From: Reticulascus tulasneorum
Lineage: Eukaryota > Ascomycota > Sordariomycetes > Glomerellales > Reticulascaceae
Assembly (NCBI GenBank): GCA_001557505.1
Contig: LSAX01000006.1
Coordinates: 2,976,001 to 3,040,000, forward strand
Length of the DNA: 64,000 nucleotides
Direction of reading: 5' to 3'
Positions 36,895 to 48,009 of this stretch are shown here, piece after piece (position 1 is the first letter of the stretch; each line of letters starts with the position of its first letter). Under the pieces are notes generated by a model that had not been told where the DNA came from, did not search any database, and saw only the letters and a program-made list of their open reading frames with translations. Both the position numbers and the translations under genes were made by a program.

Positions 36895-38252
36895 CTAGGC
36901 TAAGAGCATATCGTAACGCCATTTATCTTGAGGCACATCCTTGAATCTGATTGTGGTTGGATGGTTCACTCTCGCGGGTAATACCCGTCTGATGTAGAGG
37001 TCGCCTACGTTGATCTTCTCGTATTTAGGAATTTTGCCCTCCTCCCTGCAACATCCGATCACATCCAAGTCAACCTCGGGGTCCATGGTCAAGAAAAATG
37101 GCAGCGAATAACGCTCCTGGCCAGTTTTGTTCCGTACCCTGTGCACTGTTGCTAAGAACTTTCCGTTGGTCTGCCGTTCAAGATATTGGCCCACGTTGCA
37201 AACAAATGTGCCCGGCTTCGGGGGTGCTTCTATCCAGATTCCATCCTGGTTGAGAACTTCAAGACCTGGCGTTTTGTCTTGCAAGACCAGAGTAAGCCCT
37301 GGTTGTAAAAGAATAGTCAGCAATCATTTCCCGGGCGTTTTACTCCACTGCCTTATGTCTTACACGAGAAGTCGGAGTGTGCTCCTAGTCCTACATTGCT
37401 TTGCTCTCCATTTGGAGGTGTGGGTGGATAGTGCAATGCTGCCATGCCAGTGATTGGAAACTTGAAGAACCCATCAAGCTCCTTCTCATCCAAGTCAAAC
37501 GCCAGGGCCAGGATTCTGACTAGCTTCATTGCCAGGGGCAGCACCTGATTGAAGTAATTGTAAAGGCCTTCCCGCCACCAAGGGACGCTCGTCGGCCAGA
37601 TATTCTGCGGCTGTGTAATCCTGCCTGGGGGAAGCTGGCCAGTCTTGCCAACATAATCTTGCTCGGGCTCCAGGACGCAGTCGCCCATCGTAAAAGCCTC
37701 CTTTAGATCTGCACTATGTCAGCGCCAGGGAAATAAACCGAAGTGCAATAATGTTTCTCTTTCTACCTCCTTGAGTTGATGGGTCAAGCCTCGTCTCCAG
37801 CTTCGGCTCATAACCTCGAATCGCGGGGTTCTTTTGCACATGCGCCTCCATCTTCGTTTCAAGAGGAAGAGCAAAGAATCTCTTCAGCAGCTCAAAAGCC
37901 TGTTCAATGACCTCTTCTGAGATGCCATGGTTTTTTATGTAGAAGAACCCACAATTATGGCATGCATCGTAAATGTCTTTGCCGATCTTCTGTCTAGCAG
38001 CGAGTGAAGGGCTATCAATATCGGCGAGATCCACGGTCGGGATAGAATTAAAAGAAGACGGCTTGTCTGAGACTTTGCGGTATGTTGCTTCAACACCTCC
38101 ATGGAAGTATATGTATTTGCTTTTGTCCTAGTATGGGATTAATCTACATTGAGTCTCGAATAGTATGACACCGCGGCTGCTCGTACCTCCAGTGACGCTT
38201 GATCATGTGATGTTGTTGGATTGATCGTGGTCTGTGAAATATCTGTTGCCAT
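36895..38252 (-). CDS. 2-oxoglutarate/Fe(II)-dependent dioxygenase (IPNS-like)
   Basis: Four exons, 38252-38187, 38127-37767, 37708-37364 and 37298-36895, join in phase into 391 aa, the expected length for this family. The N-terminal DIOX_N domain shows IPTVDLADID and NCGFFYIKNHGI. The catalytic jelly roll has LHYPPTP, the iron ligands GAHSDFSW (His and Asp, with the intron falling within the Trp codon), the distal His in ATVHRV, and the 2-oxoglutarate-binding Arg in ERYSLPFF. The enzyme is therefore probably active on a small molecule, by hydroxylation, desaturation or ring formation. It is divergent from a second member of the family at 38619, with which it shares a 366-base promoter, suggesting a joint pathway. 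The substrate is unknown. Confidence 0.92.
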
Positions 38253-38618
38253 CGTGAGATGCTCCCTTATCGTAAAGTCGAAACGAAGAAATTAGACACC
38301 CTGGAAACGTTATTGTGGATGGTTATGAATGAGATGCAAATTGTCGGGGCGTGAGTCTTATATAAGGATGCCTCATATCTTCCCCACTTCCCAGCGCCTC
38401 GGCGATATTTCCTATCCATGACACAAACTACTGGGCACGATCTAAGAGCTAACCCACACCAGTCTTGGCTCGCCCCTCTAGGATTCTGGGAGAGATAAGA
38501 CAGTTTGATTCCCCACTTGCCAACGTTGACGGGAGGGCATATTTCATCTGATCTCTACACTGCCAACCACCTTGACTTCCAAGCAGTGTCCTGGTGTCAT
38601 CGGCTTGTGTTGAATGCC
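38253..38618. promoter_or_regulatory. Shared promoter of the two dioxygenase genes
   Basis: The 366 bases between divergent start codons contain TATATAAG at about 38359-38366, a plausible TATA element for the minus-strand gene, and no gene. An in-frame ATG at 38505 would add 38 residues to the plus-strand protein but precedes the conserved region without family support. Confidence 0.45.
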
Positions 38619-39716
38619 ATGGCTTCCCATACCTCTACCGGCACGACCCAAATTCGGCTCTCTGGCGGCAACGGCCCCGTATACCGCACCGTCCAGCTCA
38701 CCCCGCTCCGAGACGCAACGTCATCCGAGATTCCGATCATAGATGTATCCGGCATATTTAGTCCTGCGCTATCGGATCGTGCGGCTGTCGCCAAGCAGAT
38801 TCATGATGCGGCAACCAATATCGGCTTTTTCTACATTAAAAACCATGGAATCCCGTCAAGCATTCCCGAGTCGGCGTGCGCTGCCTGCCTTGACTTCTTC
38901 CGGCAACCGTTCGATATCAAAGACCGCTCAAACGTGAAGCAGTCCAAGTATTTCAACGGATACAAACCTCCGATGTCGCAGCGGATCAACCCCAATGAGT
39001 CAATCGACGTGCGCGAAACTTTCTCGTGGACGTATGATCCAAGATATGATCCTTCGGTTCACGACCCGTCCGCTATCCCTGCGCAGATTGCAAAGTATCT
39101 CCGAATTGAGGACTTTCACTGGGATGCCACTGCGAACATTCCAAATTTTAAGGCAGCGATAATAGCCTACTGGAGATCTTGTCTGGCACTTGCGCGTGCC
39201 CTGGTTCGCTGCTTTTCCTTATCGCTAGGGCTCCCCGAACAATACTTCGATGCGAAGTTCACCCATCCCGACGCCGCGATGGCTTTGAACTATTACCCAC
39301 CTGTTCCAGTCCCAAAGTCAGCTGATGACCCAGACACACTTGTCTCCATCGGCTCCCACACCGACTTTCAGCTCTTCACGATTCTATGGCAAGATCTGAA
39401 TGGTGGTTTACAAGTCCTCAACCGGCAGGGCCAATGGATCAATGCAAAGCCAGTACCAGACACATTCGTCGTGAATATAGCCGACTGCATGCAAATGATC
39501 ACCAACGATAGATATGTCAGCACGGTACACAGAGCCCAGAACTGGAGTGGGAACGAGCGGATCAGCATGCCGTTCTTTTTTGGCTTTAATCTCAACGAGA
39601 CCTGTAGCGTTTTGGATAGCTGTGTTGGGGAAGGCGATGTAAAGAAGTACACAGACATCAGCTGCGAGGAATGGGTTCAAAGGAGGGCGAGGGCAATGCA
39701 CAAGACGGAAACCTGA
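38619..39716 (+). CDS. 2-oxoglutarate/Fe(II)-dependent dioxygenase (IPNS-like), second copy
   Basis: Single-exon gene of 365 aa from the ATG at 38619 (MASHTSTGTTQIRL). The DIOX_N part has IPIIDVSGIFS and NIGFFYIKNHGIPSS. The catalytic part has MALNYYPPVP, the iron ligands in GSHTDFQLFTIL (His and Asp), the distal His in VSTVHRAQN, and the cosubstrate Arg in ERISMPFFFG. The metal- and 2-oxoglutarate-binding residues are thus complete. It differs clearly from its divergent neighbour in intron content (none against three) and sequence, so it is not a recent duplicate. Likely role: oxidative tailoring or catabolism of an unknown small molecule together with the neighbour. Confidence 0.92.
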   Translation: MASHTSTGTTQIRLSGGNGPVYRTVQLTPLRDATSSEIPIIDVSGIFSPALSDRAAVAKQIHDAATNIGFFYIKNHGIPSSIPESACAACLDFFRQPFDIKDRSNVKQSKYFNGYKPPMSQRINPNESIDVRETFSWTYDPRYDPSVHDPSAIPAQIAKYLRIEDFHWDATANIPNFKAAIIAYWRSCLALARALVRCFSLSLGLPEQYFDAKFTHPDAAMALNYYPPVPVPKSADDPDTLVSIGSHTDFQLFTILWQDLNGGLQVLNRQGQWINAKPVPDTFVVNIADCMQMITNDRYVSTVHRAQNWSGNERISMPFFFGFNLNETCSVLDSCVGEGDVKKYTDISCEEWVQRRARAMHKTET

Positions 39717-40024
39717 TATAGGAATAAGCAGGTAGAAGGTCTTAGCAAAGCAACACTCAAGCTAGACCTTGTTTAGGTTTCGCACATGATTTGGCTCTTC
39801 ATCTCAAGCGTAGGGGGACGATAACACTCATTATCCGCAAAGTCGAGTGGTACTATTGCTTTGCATGATACTTTCATGATACTACATCCTTTTTATTGAT
39901 CACAACGAAGGCCGGAGCTTCCCAAAATGCTCGATCCACGTTCTGGTGGCCTGCCATCGGAGATCAGTGGATCCTGAATATTGCTCCCTTTCAATCTCAA
40001 AGTTCGAGAACCAGGAGAATAACT
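39717..40024. other. Convergent intergenic spacer
   Basis: About 300 bases between convergent genes; nothing seen beyond expected 3' UTR sequence. Confidence 0.5.
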
Positions 40025-40708
40025 TCAAGTAGAGGTGGCATTGACCAGCGGCCAGTTGATGCCCTTATCCGCAGCACCAATGTTCCCTAATCCCGCACAG
40101 GTGTACAAGCCAACTGGGTTGTTTGGCGTGGCTCTCATGTATTGGAGATCGATACATTCTTCTGCTTGGGTGTTAGCCTTGAGAAACTTGACGGTACAAC
40201 CTGTAGAGCTTACGCGGGCTTGTCGACGCTCCGAGTGCGATTCGTCCATCCGCCTGGACCACCCATTGTTGCCCCACCTCGGTCGCGACGCAATCTCTCA
40301 GGTAGATGGTGGCCATATCCTTCCAATTACCTGCATCGCTAGAATTAGTTCGGCTGTATCGTAGCGTGGTTCTTTTCAGTGCTCACTCTTAGCACCGGCA
40401 TCGAGGCAGAGCTTAGTGTCTGCAAGCTGAATTGTGGTGTTGCCGTCTTTGAGATACCACTGCTGCTCTGGCTTGTTGTTGCGAGTCTGACTAGAAGATG
40501 GAAAGTATCAGATTAGCATCTGTTAGGGCCGCGGTGAGTAGCGAGAGACAAACACAACAATGGTGCTTCCGGCCTTTGGAGGTGCTTTCGGCACGACAAC
40601 GAAGTTGGTGTTTACAAGCGAGGTGATGTACACCGTGCGGTAGCCCTCTGGGACCTGGGCAAAGCCAGTCGCGGCGAGCGCGAACATGAGGAATGAGGTC
40701 GTCAACAT
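40025..40708 (-). CDS. Small secreted ricin-B-lectin-like protein
   Basis: Four exons, 40708-40554, 40490-40387, 40330-40214 and 40161-40025, join in phase into 170 aa. A clear signal peptide (MLTTSFLMFALAATGFAQ) is followed by a beta-trefoil-like sequence with the Q-x-W type repeats of the ricin B family: PEQQWYLKDGNTTIQLADT with KLCLDAG, then VGQQWVVQADGRIAL, then ECIDLQYMRATPNNPVGLYTC. There is no catalytic domain, so it is a lectin-fold protein only, possibly binding carbohydrate outside the cell. The small size and four exons fit similar fungal secreted proteins. Fold assignment is by pattern, and carbohydrate binding is inferred. Confidence 0.75.
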
Positions 40709-42644
40709 CTTGGTGGTTTTCGTTGTCTTTTTCGATAGCGATTGACCAAAGTTCAAGCTTGTATGAAGTGTCAGTGCGGCATAGTAGTCAGTCAACTAAT
40801 TGGCGGCGGGGCGGTCATTTATATGAATATGGACAGATTTTCTGTGAAGGCAAAGCCCTGGGATCAATCTACATATGTGTACTAGCCTAATTAGCATTGA
40901 AATGCCAGACCACACCAGTAGATCCTAAGTCATCCAGAACAGAATGAGCTCCTCATTTCTTGAAAGTAGCTATACCATAACTAATTCGGTAATAACGTTC
41001 TAGATTGATGGGGCAGCCAGAGGCTGCTTGCTCGGAGGTCGGCAGATCTTCGTGGAGCAGGACACCAATGGAATTGCGGATAATTATATCACCTCCCTCC
41101 TATATAAATCGTTGGCTAATTCGCGGGAGAAGGGATAAAGTCGCCCAGCTCCGCATTAATGTTCCCTTCTACGCTAATCATTCTTGCAGGACCTCGAAAA
41201 AACATGAAGATCCAGCTCGTGCTCCTCATAACGCGGGGTTGGACGCGCAACCTGGTTCTCAGGTCGAGCCTAGGTCCTGTCGCATTGGGATGTGAGCTGT
41301 ACGTGGCCATTTATTATTCCTAGATGTTCTTTGTTATGCTTTCAGGTGGTGCTAAGAGCGTGGACCGCATGAGTGTGTGCTTTCATGGGAAGTCAGAGAC
41401 ATGATGAAGAAAGCAAACAAGCTTTACTGGTCGTCTTGGCTTACAACCGGATCAGCTCAAGCGGCACATCCGATGCGACGTGTGCGTAAGCATTCGACAA
41501 GCATCGCCAAGGAGCTGCTTCCGGGCCACTGGTACCGACGTGCAGTAACCAATCAGAATATCATCCGACTCGCAAGGCCGAACTGATGGCCTCGACTATT
41601 TGACGTGCGTTGCTGTGCTAGGATAGCCAAGTTGACTTACTTTATATTTCTTGGAAGATTAGGAATCTGTGTTGTGATCGGATGCGGGCAAGTCACCGTA
41701 GTTGTTGTCGTGTTGTCATAAAACAACCATTCACAGCTCGGAGTTGCGATAGTTGCCCAAGATGACGACTGACTTGATGAAGGAAGGCTTAGACCCCAGT
41801 ATGGGTCCAATTCCAGAACCACATCTTTCTCCCTATTCAGCTTTTGGCTTTCCTGATGGATCTGGGCCGCTCTTTGCCATAATTGAGACAGCAAGTAAAG
41901 GTCTACATCTCTGGAACAAACCGCTAGATCTTTTTGTCGGTTGGTTTGCACTTACTGCCCATCTTGTTCATGTTCTTGTAACCGTCTACCGTATCTCCTT
42001 CTGTTAGTTTAGGTTTCTTCATAACTTTGCCGCTACATGTTATTGAATCTAGGATCCGGCATCTACGATAAGGGCTTAAATAAGGATGGATTCCTCTCGG
42101 ACCGTCTGCGTAGTCCAAGTGGGCTTCACCATGGATGATCACCTCCTTTATTAGCTACGCTCATCCTGGAGCAGTTCTCTTTCTTCATTAAGCTTCGAAT
42201 AACGCCACAGCATCCTTAACTCACAATGTCCGTTATATTGTCCTAAGAGACTACCACTTGTCCGAGCACGACCTGCAATACATCAGGTGCTCGTACAACG
42301 CATCCAAGCTCGCATTGTGGATGCACACCGCATGGCAAATGCTTCACGTTTTCTGTTAAATATGCAAGACGTGAAAAGCTACCAGCTGCCCGTCGCGCGA
42401 TTGAACAACGCGTGACGAGGGGTCGATCGAAGATGGCAGAAATTGACATGCCCCTCGCCTCCTTCTGCGCATCACACCTCACTCGGCGGCGAGACTCCTT
42501 TCCCTCTGATATCAACAACATCCAAAGCTTTGAGCAGCACCCGCCTTCATCGAGTCAACGCAGCAGCTTTCCGTTCAAAGCCGGCTTTCATCACCATACA
42601 TCTAAGCAAGAAACCCTTACAAGAGCCCTGCTACCAACGTGACG
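40709..42644. other. Intergenic, 1.9 kb
   Basis: No convincing gene. Short frames on both strands between 41637 and 42142 have no motif or splice continuation. Confidence 0.4.
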
Positions 42645-43370
42645 ATGGAGCAAGAACAACCGCCTCGTAGCCGGCGAAACAATCGCCGCCTCATATGTGT
42701 TCTAGTTGTCCTGGTCATCCTGCTCGGCATCTCCACCACCACCGCCGTCACTATCATGGCGGTTGCGGCTGCAGAAGGACAGGCAGTTCGCGGCAGCCAC
42801 GTCGTCTGGCTCGTTTTGAGTCTGTTTTTCCTCGCGAACGGTGTCGTTGCTCTGGTTCTCATGGTGTTCAACCAACACTGCCTCCACCTCCTCGATCATG
42901 AGCGTATGGACTACTTCCGAGGCGCTGCCTTGTATTACAGAGATCAAGCAACCCAGGCCATGCGCTTGCTGATGCAAGGACAGAACGTGATCCGTCGCGG
43001 CGGCCGCTATCGTGTGGTTGCTGACGATGTTCAAGGCCAGGTTCGCCCTGCAGACCATGCTCTGGCTGAAGTTCCAGTCCAAGTGCCAGCCCGAGCTGTA
43101 GTTCGCAATACATCTAGACAAGTCATCGACCAGCTACCTCACCACGATAACACAGCCCAGCCTCAGCAAACCATCAAACAGAAACGCAGCGAGAAGAAGG
43201 GAAAGCCGACGAGCGATAAACTGGTCTCTACTCCAACCGGTACTGCTGCTTCTACCAGTGCCGCTGCTTCGAACCGTGCTGCTGCTTCAACCATGACGGC
43301 TACCGAAGACGGGCACCAGACTGAGGACAGAGATGCGATTGGTATAGCCATCACAACTGAAGACAAATGA
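42645..43370 (+). CDS. Unknown two-helix membrane protein
   Basis: Single exon, 241 aa, starting at the ATG at 42645 (MEQEQPPRSRRNNRR). A short basic N-terminus precedes a first transmembrane helix (LICVLVVLVILLGIS, residues ~16-42) and a second (VVWLVLSLFFLANGVVAL, ~53-77). A roughly 160-residue soluble tail follows: charged at first (RMDYFRGAALYYRDQATQA), later Ala/Thr/Ser-rich low complexity (TAASTSAAASNRAAASTM). Positively charged flanks predict both termini in the cytosol. I do not recognise a family. The low-complexity end suggests fast evolution. Confidence 0.6.
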   Translation: MEQEQPPRSRRNNRRLICVLVVLVILLGISTTTAVTIMAVAAAEGQAVRGSHVVWLVLSLFFLANGVVALVLMVFNQHCLHLLDHERMDYFRGAALYYRDQATQAMRLLMQGQNVIRRGGRYRVVADDVQGQVRPADHALAEVPVQVPARAVVRNTSRQVIDQLPHHDNTAQPQQTIKQKRSEKKGKPTSDKLVSTPTGTAASTSAAASNRAAASTMTATEDGHQTEDRDAIGIAITTEDK

Positions 43371-43681
43371 TCGTAACGACTGATCACCTTGTACGTTCAA
43401 AGCCCGATAGCCTCGCATCCTTCGCGTCTAGCGACAGAATGCTAACCAAACCATGTGTCAGACTTCTTGCCAGCACTTCTGGTACCAATACCAACACGGA
43501 AAACACAGGCTCCTACTCACGAAAAGTCCGACATATTGGCTGGAAGACCTGTCAGGAAGAAAACGGGTGACGAAAGGACATTCAAGATTGGTCAAGGCTT
43601 TTGGAAGGATGAGAACTTGGGAATAATGCCTTGCTATGCGCACTTGTAACAACTAGCTAAACAGATGCAATGCTCCGATAC
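43371..43681. other. Convergent intergenic spacer
   Basis: About 310 bases between convergent genes; no feature seen. Confidence 0.5.
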
Positions 43682-45286
43682 CTACATGGTCCTTGATGCT
43701 CGTGCCTTATTCTCCTTATGACGTTTCTCTTTTGATGCAGTCTTCCGCCGCTTCATCCAGGATCGGTTAAGGTCCCGCCGATTATCCCAGAACCACTTCT
43801 GAAAGTCATTGCCAGCTGGCTGCTCAGAGGACTCTGGCGCTTCCCCCTCTCCATTCTCGTCCCTTGGGATATCCTGGTCTTCTTGCTCCTCGTCCCCCGC
43901 TTCGTCGTCGTCGCCATCTTCGTCATCATCATCTCCCATTGCCCAGAAAGGCTTGGTACGGCTCGGATGGGCAGTGTCGGGAGTTGGCGCCGCGCTCCTA
44001 ACATTACGCCACTCGATGTCCATCTGAGTATACGGGGTCATGGGGATTTGGCTACCTGGTGCTGGGCCTGGCGCGTCTGTCCCGTCTTCCGCATCGAAGA
44101 AGCTGAAAGGCGCGGCATCGCCAGTGCTAGGATTAGGTGTCTCGGAGTTTGGCTTCGGCCGTTTGTAGAGGGCCTCAAGCGGATGGATCCTGGAAGATGC
44201 TGGCGTGGTTGGTGGTATTTTGATCGTCAAACTCACATTCGAGCTAGAAGACTTCGGCCTTGACGATTCTGTCTTGATGGCGGCCAGCGGACTTGAGAAA
44301 GTTACTTTGACAGGCCGCTGATCCTCTTCTGAATCTGCATCCGAGTCAGAATCCGAGTCCTCTGCAGAAGAACCACTGCTGCTAGTAGTGTCATCCTCGA
44401 GGCTTTGTTCCTGAGAAGAGCGAGAGGTTGGAGGAGCGGCCTTCGGCGAAGCTTTGAGGGGTCTTCCTTTGACAGCTTCCACGACGTTCCCATCTACGTC
44501 TACCCAGCCTTTGCCCTCGACAAATTCGGTGGTGAGAGCGCCTGTCTTTGACGCCGGCTGCGCTTTTAGAAAAGTGGGAAACTTGGTTGTCTTCTCAAAC
44601 TCGTGGACGACTGCCTGGCGGGACTTTTCTTTCTTGTTCTTCTTGCGATCTGACTCCTCTTGCGGCTCATTTGACGCGGCTTTCTTTGGCAATTTGGTCT
44701 TGAACAGCATTTCCTCCTTTTCGGTGTATTTCGACTTCACTTCCCGCCTCTTGTGCTTATCCTTCGGGTCCTTGTCCTTCTTTGACTTGCTCTTCTTCTC
44801 TTTTATCTTCGTTTCTTCAGGGACGGTCCACCCCCTCCTGACTTTGCGACCCCTCAGCTCAACACCCTCAATCACCTCGGGGTCTCGCTTCCTCTTCTTT
44901 GGCGATTCGGACTTGTCCTTCGACTTTTTCTTGCTGTCATTTGTCGGGGCCTCCTCCTCTGCCTCCACTCCCGTCGGCTCCGGCATGTTTTCTGGTCTTG
45001 CCTTCGTGATGCGGACCTTGGTACCCTTGAGGACTGCACCATTGAGCTTCTTCTTCAACTTTTCCGCCTCCATCTCCGGCAACTCGACGAAGCCGTAAGG
45101 CTTTTCAGGAAAGGCCTCGAGTGTGTGGTAAGAAAGGTTGCGTGCCTTTGGAAGGACGCTTGCTGGGATTATGATGTTCACCAGTCGGGTGTCTAAAGGA
45201 GTGATGTGAAGCCTGGTGTATGGGTCGGGGTCGATTTCGAGAGATGCGGAGGTCGTAGGGAGTATCTCCGAAGCTTCTTTGGGCAT
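43682..45286 (-). CDS. SRP40-like nucleolar protein with N-terminal RRM-like domain
   Basis: Single exon of 534 aa from the ATG at 45286 (MPKEASEILPTTSASL); the frame stays open 67 codons further upstream but that part has no family character. Residues ~20-110 have an RRM-like pattern (TRLHITPLDTRLVNIIIP, KPYGFVELPEMEAEKLKKKL, VLKGTKVRITKARPE). A long Lys/Glu-rich, low-complexity middle with several nuclear-localisation-like runs follows (KKRKRDPEV, KDKHKRREVK), then an acidic Ser/Asp segment (SSGSSAEDSDSDSD) and an acidic C-terminal region ending in basic residues. Fungal relatives are commonly annotated as suppressor protein SRP40 and are expected in the nucleolus, in ribosome biogenesis. 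The role is inferred from composition and the RRM. Confidence 0.75.
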   Translation of the reverse strand: MPKEASEILPTTSASLEIDPDPYTRLHITPLDTRLVNIIIPASVLPKARNLSYHTLEAFPEKPYGFVELPEMEAEKLKKKLNGAVLKGTKVRITKARPENMPEPTGVEAEEEAPTNDSKKKSKDKSESPKKRKRDPEVIEGVELRGRKVRRGWTVPEETKIKEKKSKSKKDKDPKDKHKRREVKSKYTEKEEMLFKTKLPKKAASNEPQEESDRKKNKKEKSRQAVVHEFEKTTKFPTFLKAQPASKTGALTTEFVEGKGWVDVDGNVVEAVKGRPLKASPKAAPPTSRSSQEQSLEDDTTSSSGSSAEDSDSDSDADSEEDQRPVKVTFSSPLAAIKTESSRPKSSSSNVSLTIKIPPTTPASSRIHPLEALYKRPKPNSETPNPSTGDAAPFSFFDAEDGTDAPGPAPGSQIPMTPYTQMDIEWRNVRSAAPTPDTAHPSRTKPFWAMGDDDDEDGDDDEAGDEEQEDQDIPRDENGEGEAPESSEQPAGNDFQKWFWDNRRDLNRSWMKRRKTASKEKRHKENKARASRTM

Positions 45287-46119
45287 TGTCACTGTGCAAC
45301 AGGTTGCTGTGACTGCCCGACGCTTTAAGCGCCGTCGACTTTGAAGTGAAGAAATCCAAGGCGCTTCAAAATACCTTGGGCGCAAAAACAGATATCTGGC
45401 AGTGGAGTTTTTGACAGATTGATTGGCTGTCGGATATACGTATCTCCGGCTCCGAGGAGTGTTGTGCATAACAGTGTGAACCGGCAATTGAGACTGTGCT
45501 CATTATGCTTGGTGCAGAGCTGGTAATTCGTACCTTACACAAATGTGAACCTCGAAGCATATCACCGTTGCCTGTCCAATTCATTGGTTTCCTCCACATT
45601 ATTAGTGATTCAGTCTCCAGTTTCCCATCTAATGGCGCAAAAAGGCGTTCAAGGGGCTGTCTGTGCTTCGGAGCCCTGTGTTCAAGCGGAAGGTCGAAGT
45701 CAACAGTGTCTAAGCGCGCTTCTCCAGCGAGTGCTTACCTACCTAAGGTATCTACAAATGCATTCAGCCCTGCTGTACAAAAGTACCTAAGGTCCTTAGC
45801 TCACGGTGATTCTGCACTCATAAGAGGTAATTCCTCTCAGGCAAAATCGTAACCTCCATAGCTCAAGTATGGAAAGGGCATTGTCCTAGAAAGAAAGGCA
45901 GGTACGACTCCGGTATTCTGCTACTACTTCATTTCTACATGAAACCTTGACTCCGTCTTCAAACACATGCATTCTTCACTTCGGATTCCTGATATTATTA
46001 CTATACCCTCTGAGCACCCAAGTTCAATATTTTGAACAATCCTGCGGCTCTCATGGGCTTCAAATCTGCATGAATTGACTTCAAGCTCCCTGTCAACCAC
46101 TCACTGAGCCATAGCACAT
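45287..46119. promoter_or_regulatory. Divergent intergenic promoter region
   Basis: About 830 bases between the divergent SRP40-like and 46120 genes. CT/GA-rich tracts are present, but no defined motif is assigned and no gene is seen. Confidence 0.35.
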
Positions 46120-48009
46120 ATGTGGCGCGAGGAAGGCAAACCTAGTACGGCCACCATCTCCCAACACGAACCCATAGATCATGGCAGCGCCCATTGCGAT
46201 TTGCAGCATTCAAATCTGCCCCAGCCTGGCGAACCAGAGGCTGCTCCACAATCTAGATCTACTCCGGTTCCGACAGCATCCAAGCTGGACCCAGCACTCA
46301 TCGATGAGTGTCGACGTAAGTCCGGCATGCCTCCGAGACCACCTAACACGATAGGCTGCAATCTCGTACGCTCGGTGCGTCAACATCAGTGCACGTGGCA
46401 GACCAATCAGTATACCCACCAGCACCATCAACCTCCGCGATGCAAGATTCGAGCCAAGGAGGATGGAGTACCGATCCCCGCTGGAGCTGGATCTTCTCCT
46501 TGGGGCATATCTCAGGGTCTTTTCCAGCAAATCATGGGAAATGTCCGCGACTCGGTTGCTGATCATCGACATATGGAGCCAGGCATGCACGCTGTAGAAC
46601 AGGATGGTACCAAGAGAGAGGCAGGATTTTTCCAGTACCTCCTCGATGATAGCAAGGTCCAAGAAATTGTCGAAGAAGTTGTAATGGACATGTGCAACTT
46701 TCGTGGTAAGGATTATGATCAGATCGCAGGGAAAGCTCCACAGATTTGCGGCACTGTTCTTCAGTCCAAGTATCTCCCACGGAAGCCAAGTTTTCTCATC
46801 AATGCTATTGAAATACAGACTTCAACACTAGCACAGCCTGCCACCACCATTACCATGCCCCAGACTACATTCTTCAGCAGAGACACAAACGATGGGCACA
46901 TATATACCAAGGTTCGAGAGCCGCGAGTTCATAGAACTACCATTCTATCTCCTTCCAGTATCAACGATATCAGATGGCCCAAGAATCCCGAAACTCCAGT
47001 TCTACAAGCTGAGTATCCTATAGAATCATCTGCTATGCCGTACTTTGGAGCATCAGAATTCAGCTCTCCGCAATTCAATATCTCAAGCCTCGGTGGCCAG
47101 ACGACTGGCCGGAACAGTATCACCAACAGTCACCTATCCACAGAGTCCGAAGATCTTCTCGTCGTGAAAGTCAAAGAACGCCACTATGACCAGAAAGAGA
47201 ATCCTCAGCCAGATTCAAGCAATGACGAGTCCGGTCTTGTGTCATTTCCCGCTCTTCGCACGCGCCACTGCGCCAACGATTGGTTGAGTGATCCTCTTGA
47301 GCTTGTCACACCAATGGCCGTCAAGACGGATAACTTGTACCATCTTGGCATCGATGCTCGCAGTGGAAATGACATCCCTGCTCCCGCAATGTACATCGAG
47401 GAGCCTGTGCTGTTTCGTCATTGTATACACGACATGTTCCGTGAGGACCTGTTTGAGCCAATCCCCCCTTTAGCTTCCAGAACCCGACGAGCAACAGAAG
47501 TAACCACAAAGCCATCCAAGATGGACACGTCGCAGAGGCTTGGGGCTTCGATTGGATCTGCAGCACATCGAAGACTGAGCACGAGATTGGATGATGGTGC
47601 TTTCTTCAATGAGATGAATCCTCCTAGCATTGTTGAAGGCGGAGTGTTGGTGAAATTCCGCAACGGAAGCAAGCAACTGACAAGAAAGCTGAGTTCTGTT
47701 TTGTTTCATGGTCCTGTTTCAGCCCGGAGTACCCGAAGACATCCAACATTGGCTTCTGAAGACCACTTGCACGACATTCACGAGCAAAGTGACCTGCCTA
47801 ATGCCCACAATCTTCGAATGGTTAGTATGATTGGAGGGGCTGATGAAGTATATCCTGCGGAACCTAGCCCGGCAAGTGTATGTCAAGGTGTGGCAGGATC
47901 ACAGGTGAAGGTACGCGAGCGTCGAGCCACTTGTTCGGAGGATTATCATGATCATGTGTGCGAAGATGATCTTAGTCCAAGCGTGGAGATCAGGAGTATT
48001 CACAGCTAA
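46120..48009 (+). CDS. Unknown 629-aa protein, largely disordered
   Basis: A continuous frame of 629 codons without introns from the ATG at 46120. The sequence is rich in Ser, Pro, His, Gln and Asp, with little hydrophobic core, no transmembrane helix and no recognised domain. A short potentially ordered segment lies near residues 165-210 (QYLLDDSKVQEIVEEVV, DMCNFRGKDYDQI). Later parts contain repeated short acidic/serine stretches (HLSTESEDLLVVKVKER, LASEDHLHDIHEQSD). Length and codon regularity support a real gene. Most likely a fungus-specific regulatory or scaffold protein; no function can be assigned. Confidence 0.65.
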   Translation: MWREEGKPSTATISQHEPIDHGSAHCDLQHSNLPQPGEPEAAPQSRSTPVPTASKLDPALIDECRRKSGMPPRPPNTIGCNLVRSVRQHQCTWQTNQYTHQHHQPPRCKIRAKEDGVPIPAGAGSSPWGISQGLFQQIMGNVRDSVADHRHMEPGMHAVEQDGTKREAGFFQYLLDDSKVQEIVEEVVMDMCNFRGKDYDQIAGKAPQICGTVLQSKYLPRKPSFLINAIEIQTSTLAQPATTITMPQTTFFSRDTNDGHIYTKVREPRVHRTTILSPSSINDIRWPKNPETPVLQAEYPIESSAMPYFGASEFSSPQFNISSLGGQTTGRNSITNSHLSTESEDLLVVKVKERHYDQKENPQPDSSNDESGLVSFPALRTRHCANDWLSDPLELVTPMAVKTDNLYHLGIDARSGNDIPAPAMYIEEPVLFRHCIHDMFREDLFEPIPPLASRTRRATEVTTKPSKMDTSQRLGASIGSAAHRRLSTRLDDGAFFNEMNPPSIVEGGVLVKFRNGSKQLTRKLSSVLFHGPVSARSTRRHPTLASEDHLHDIHEQSDLPNAHNLRMVSMIGGADEVYPAEPSPASVCQGVAGSQVKVRERRATCSEDYHDHVCEDDLSPSVEIRSIHS

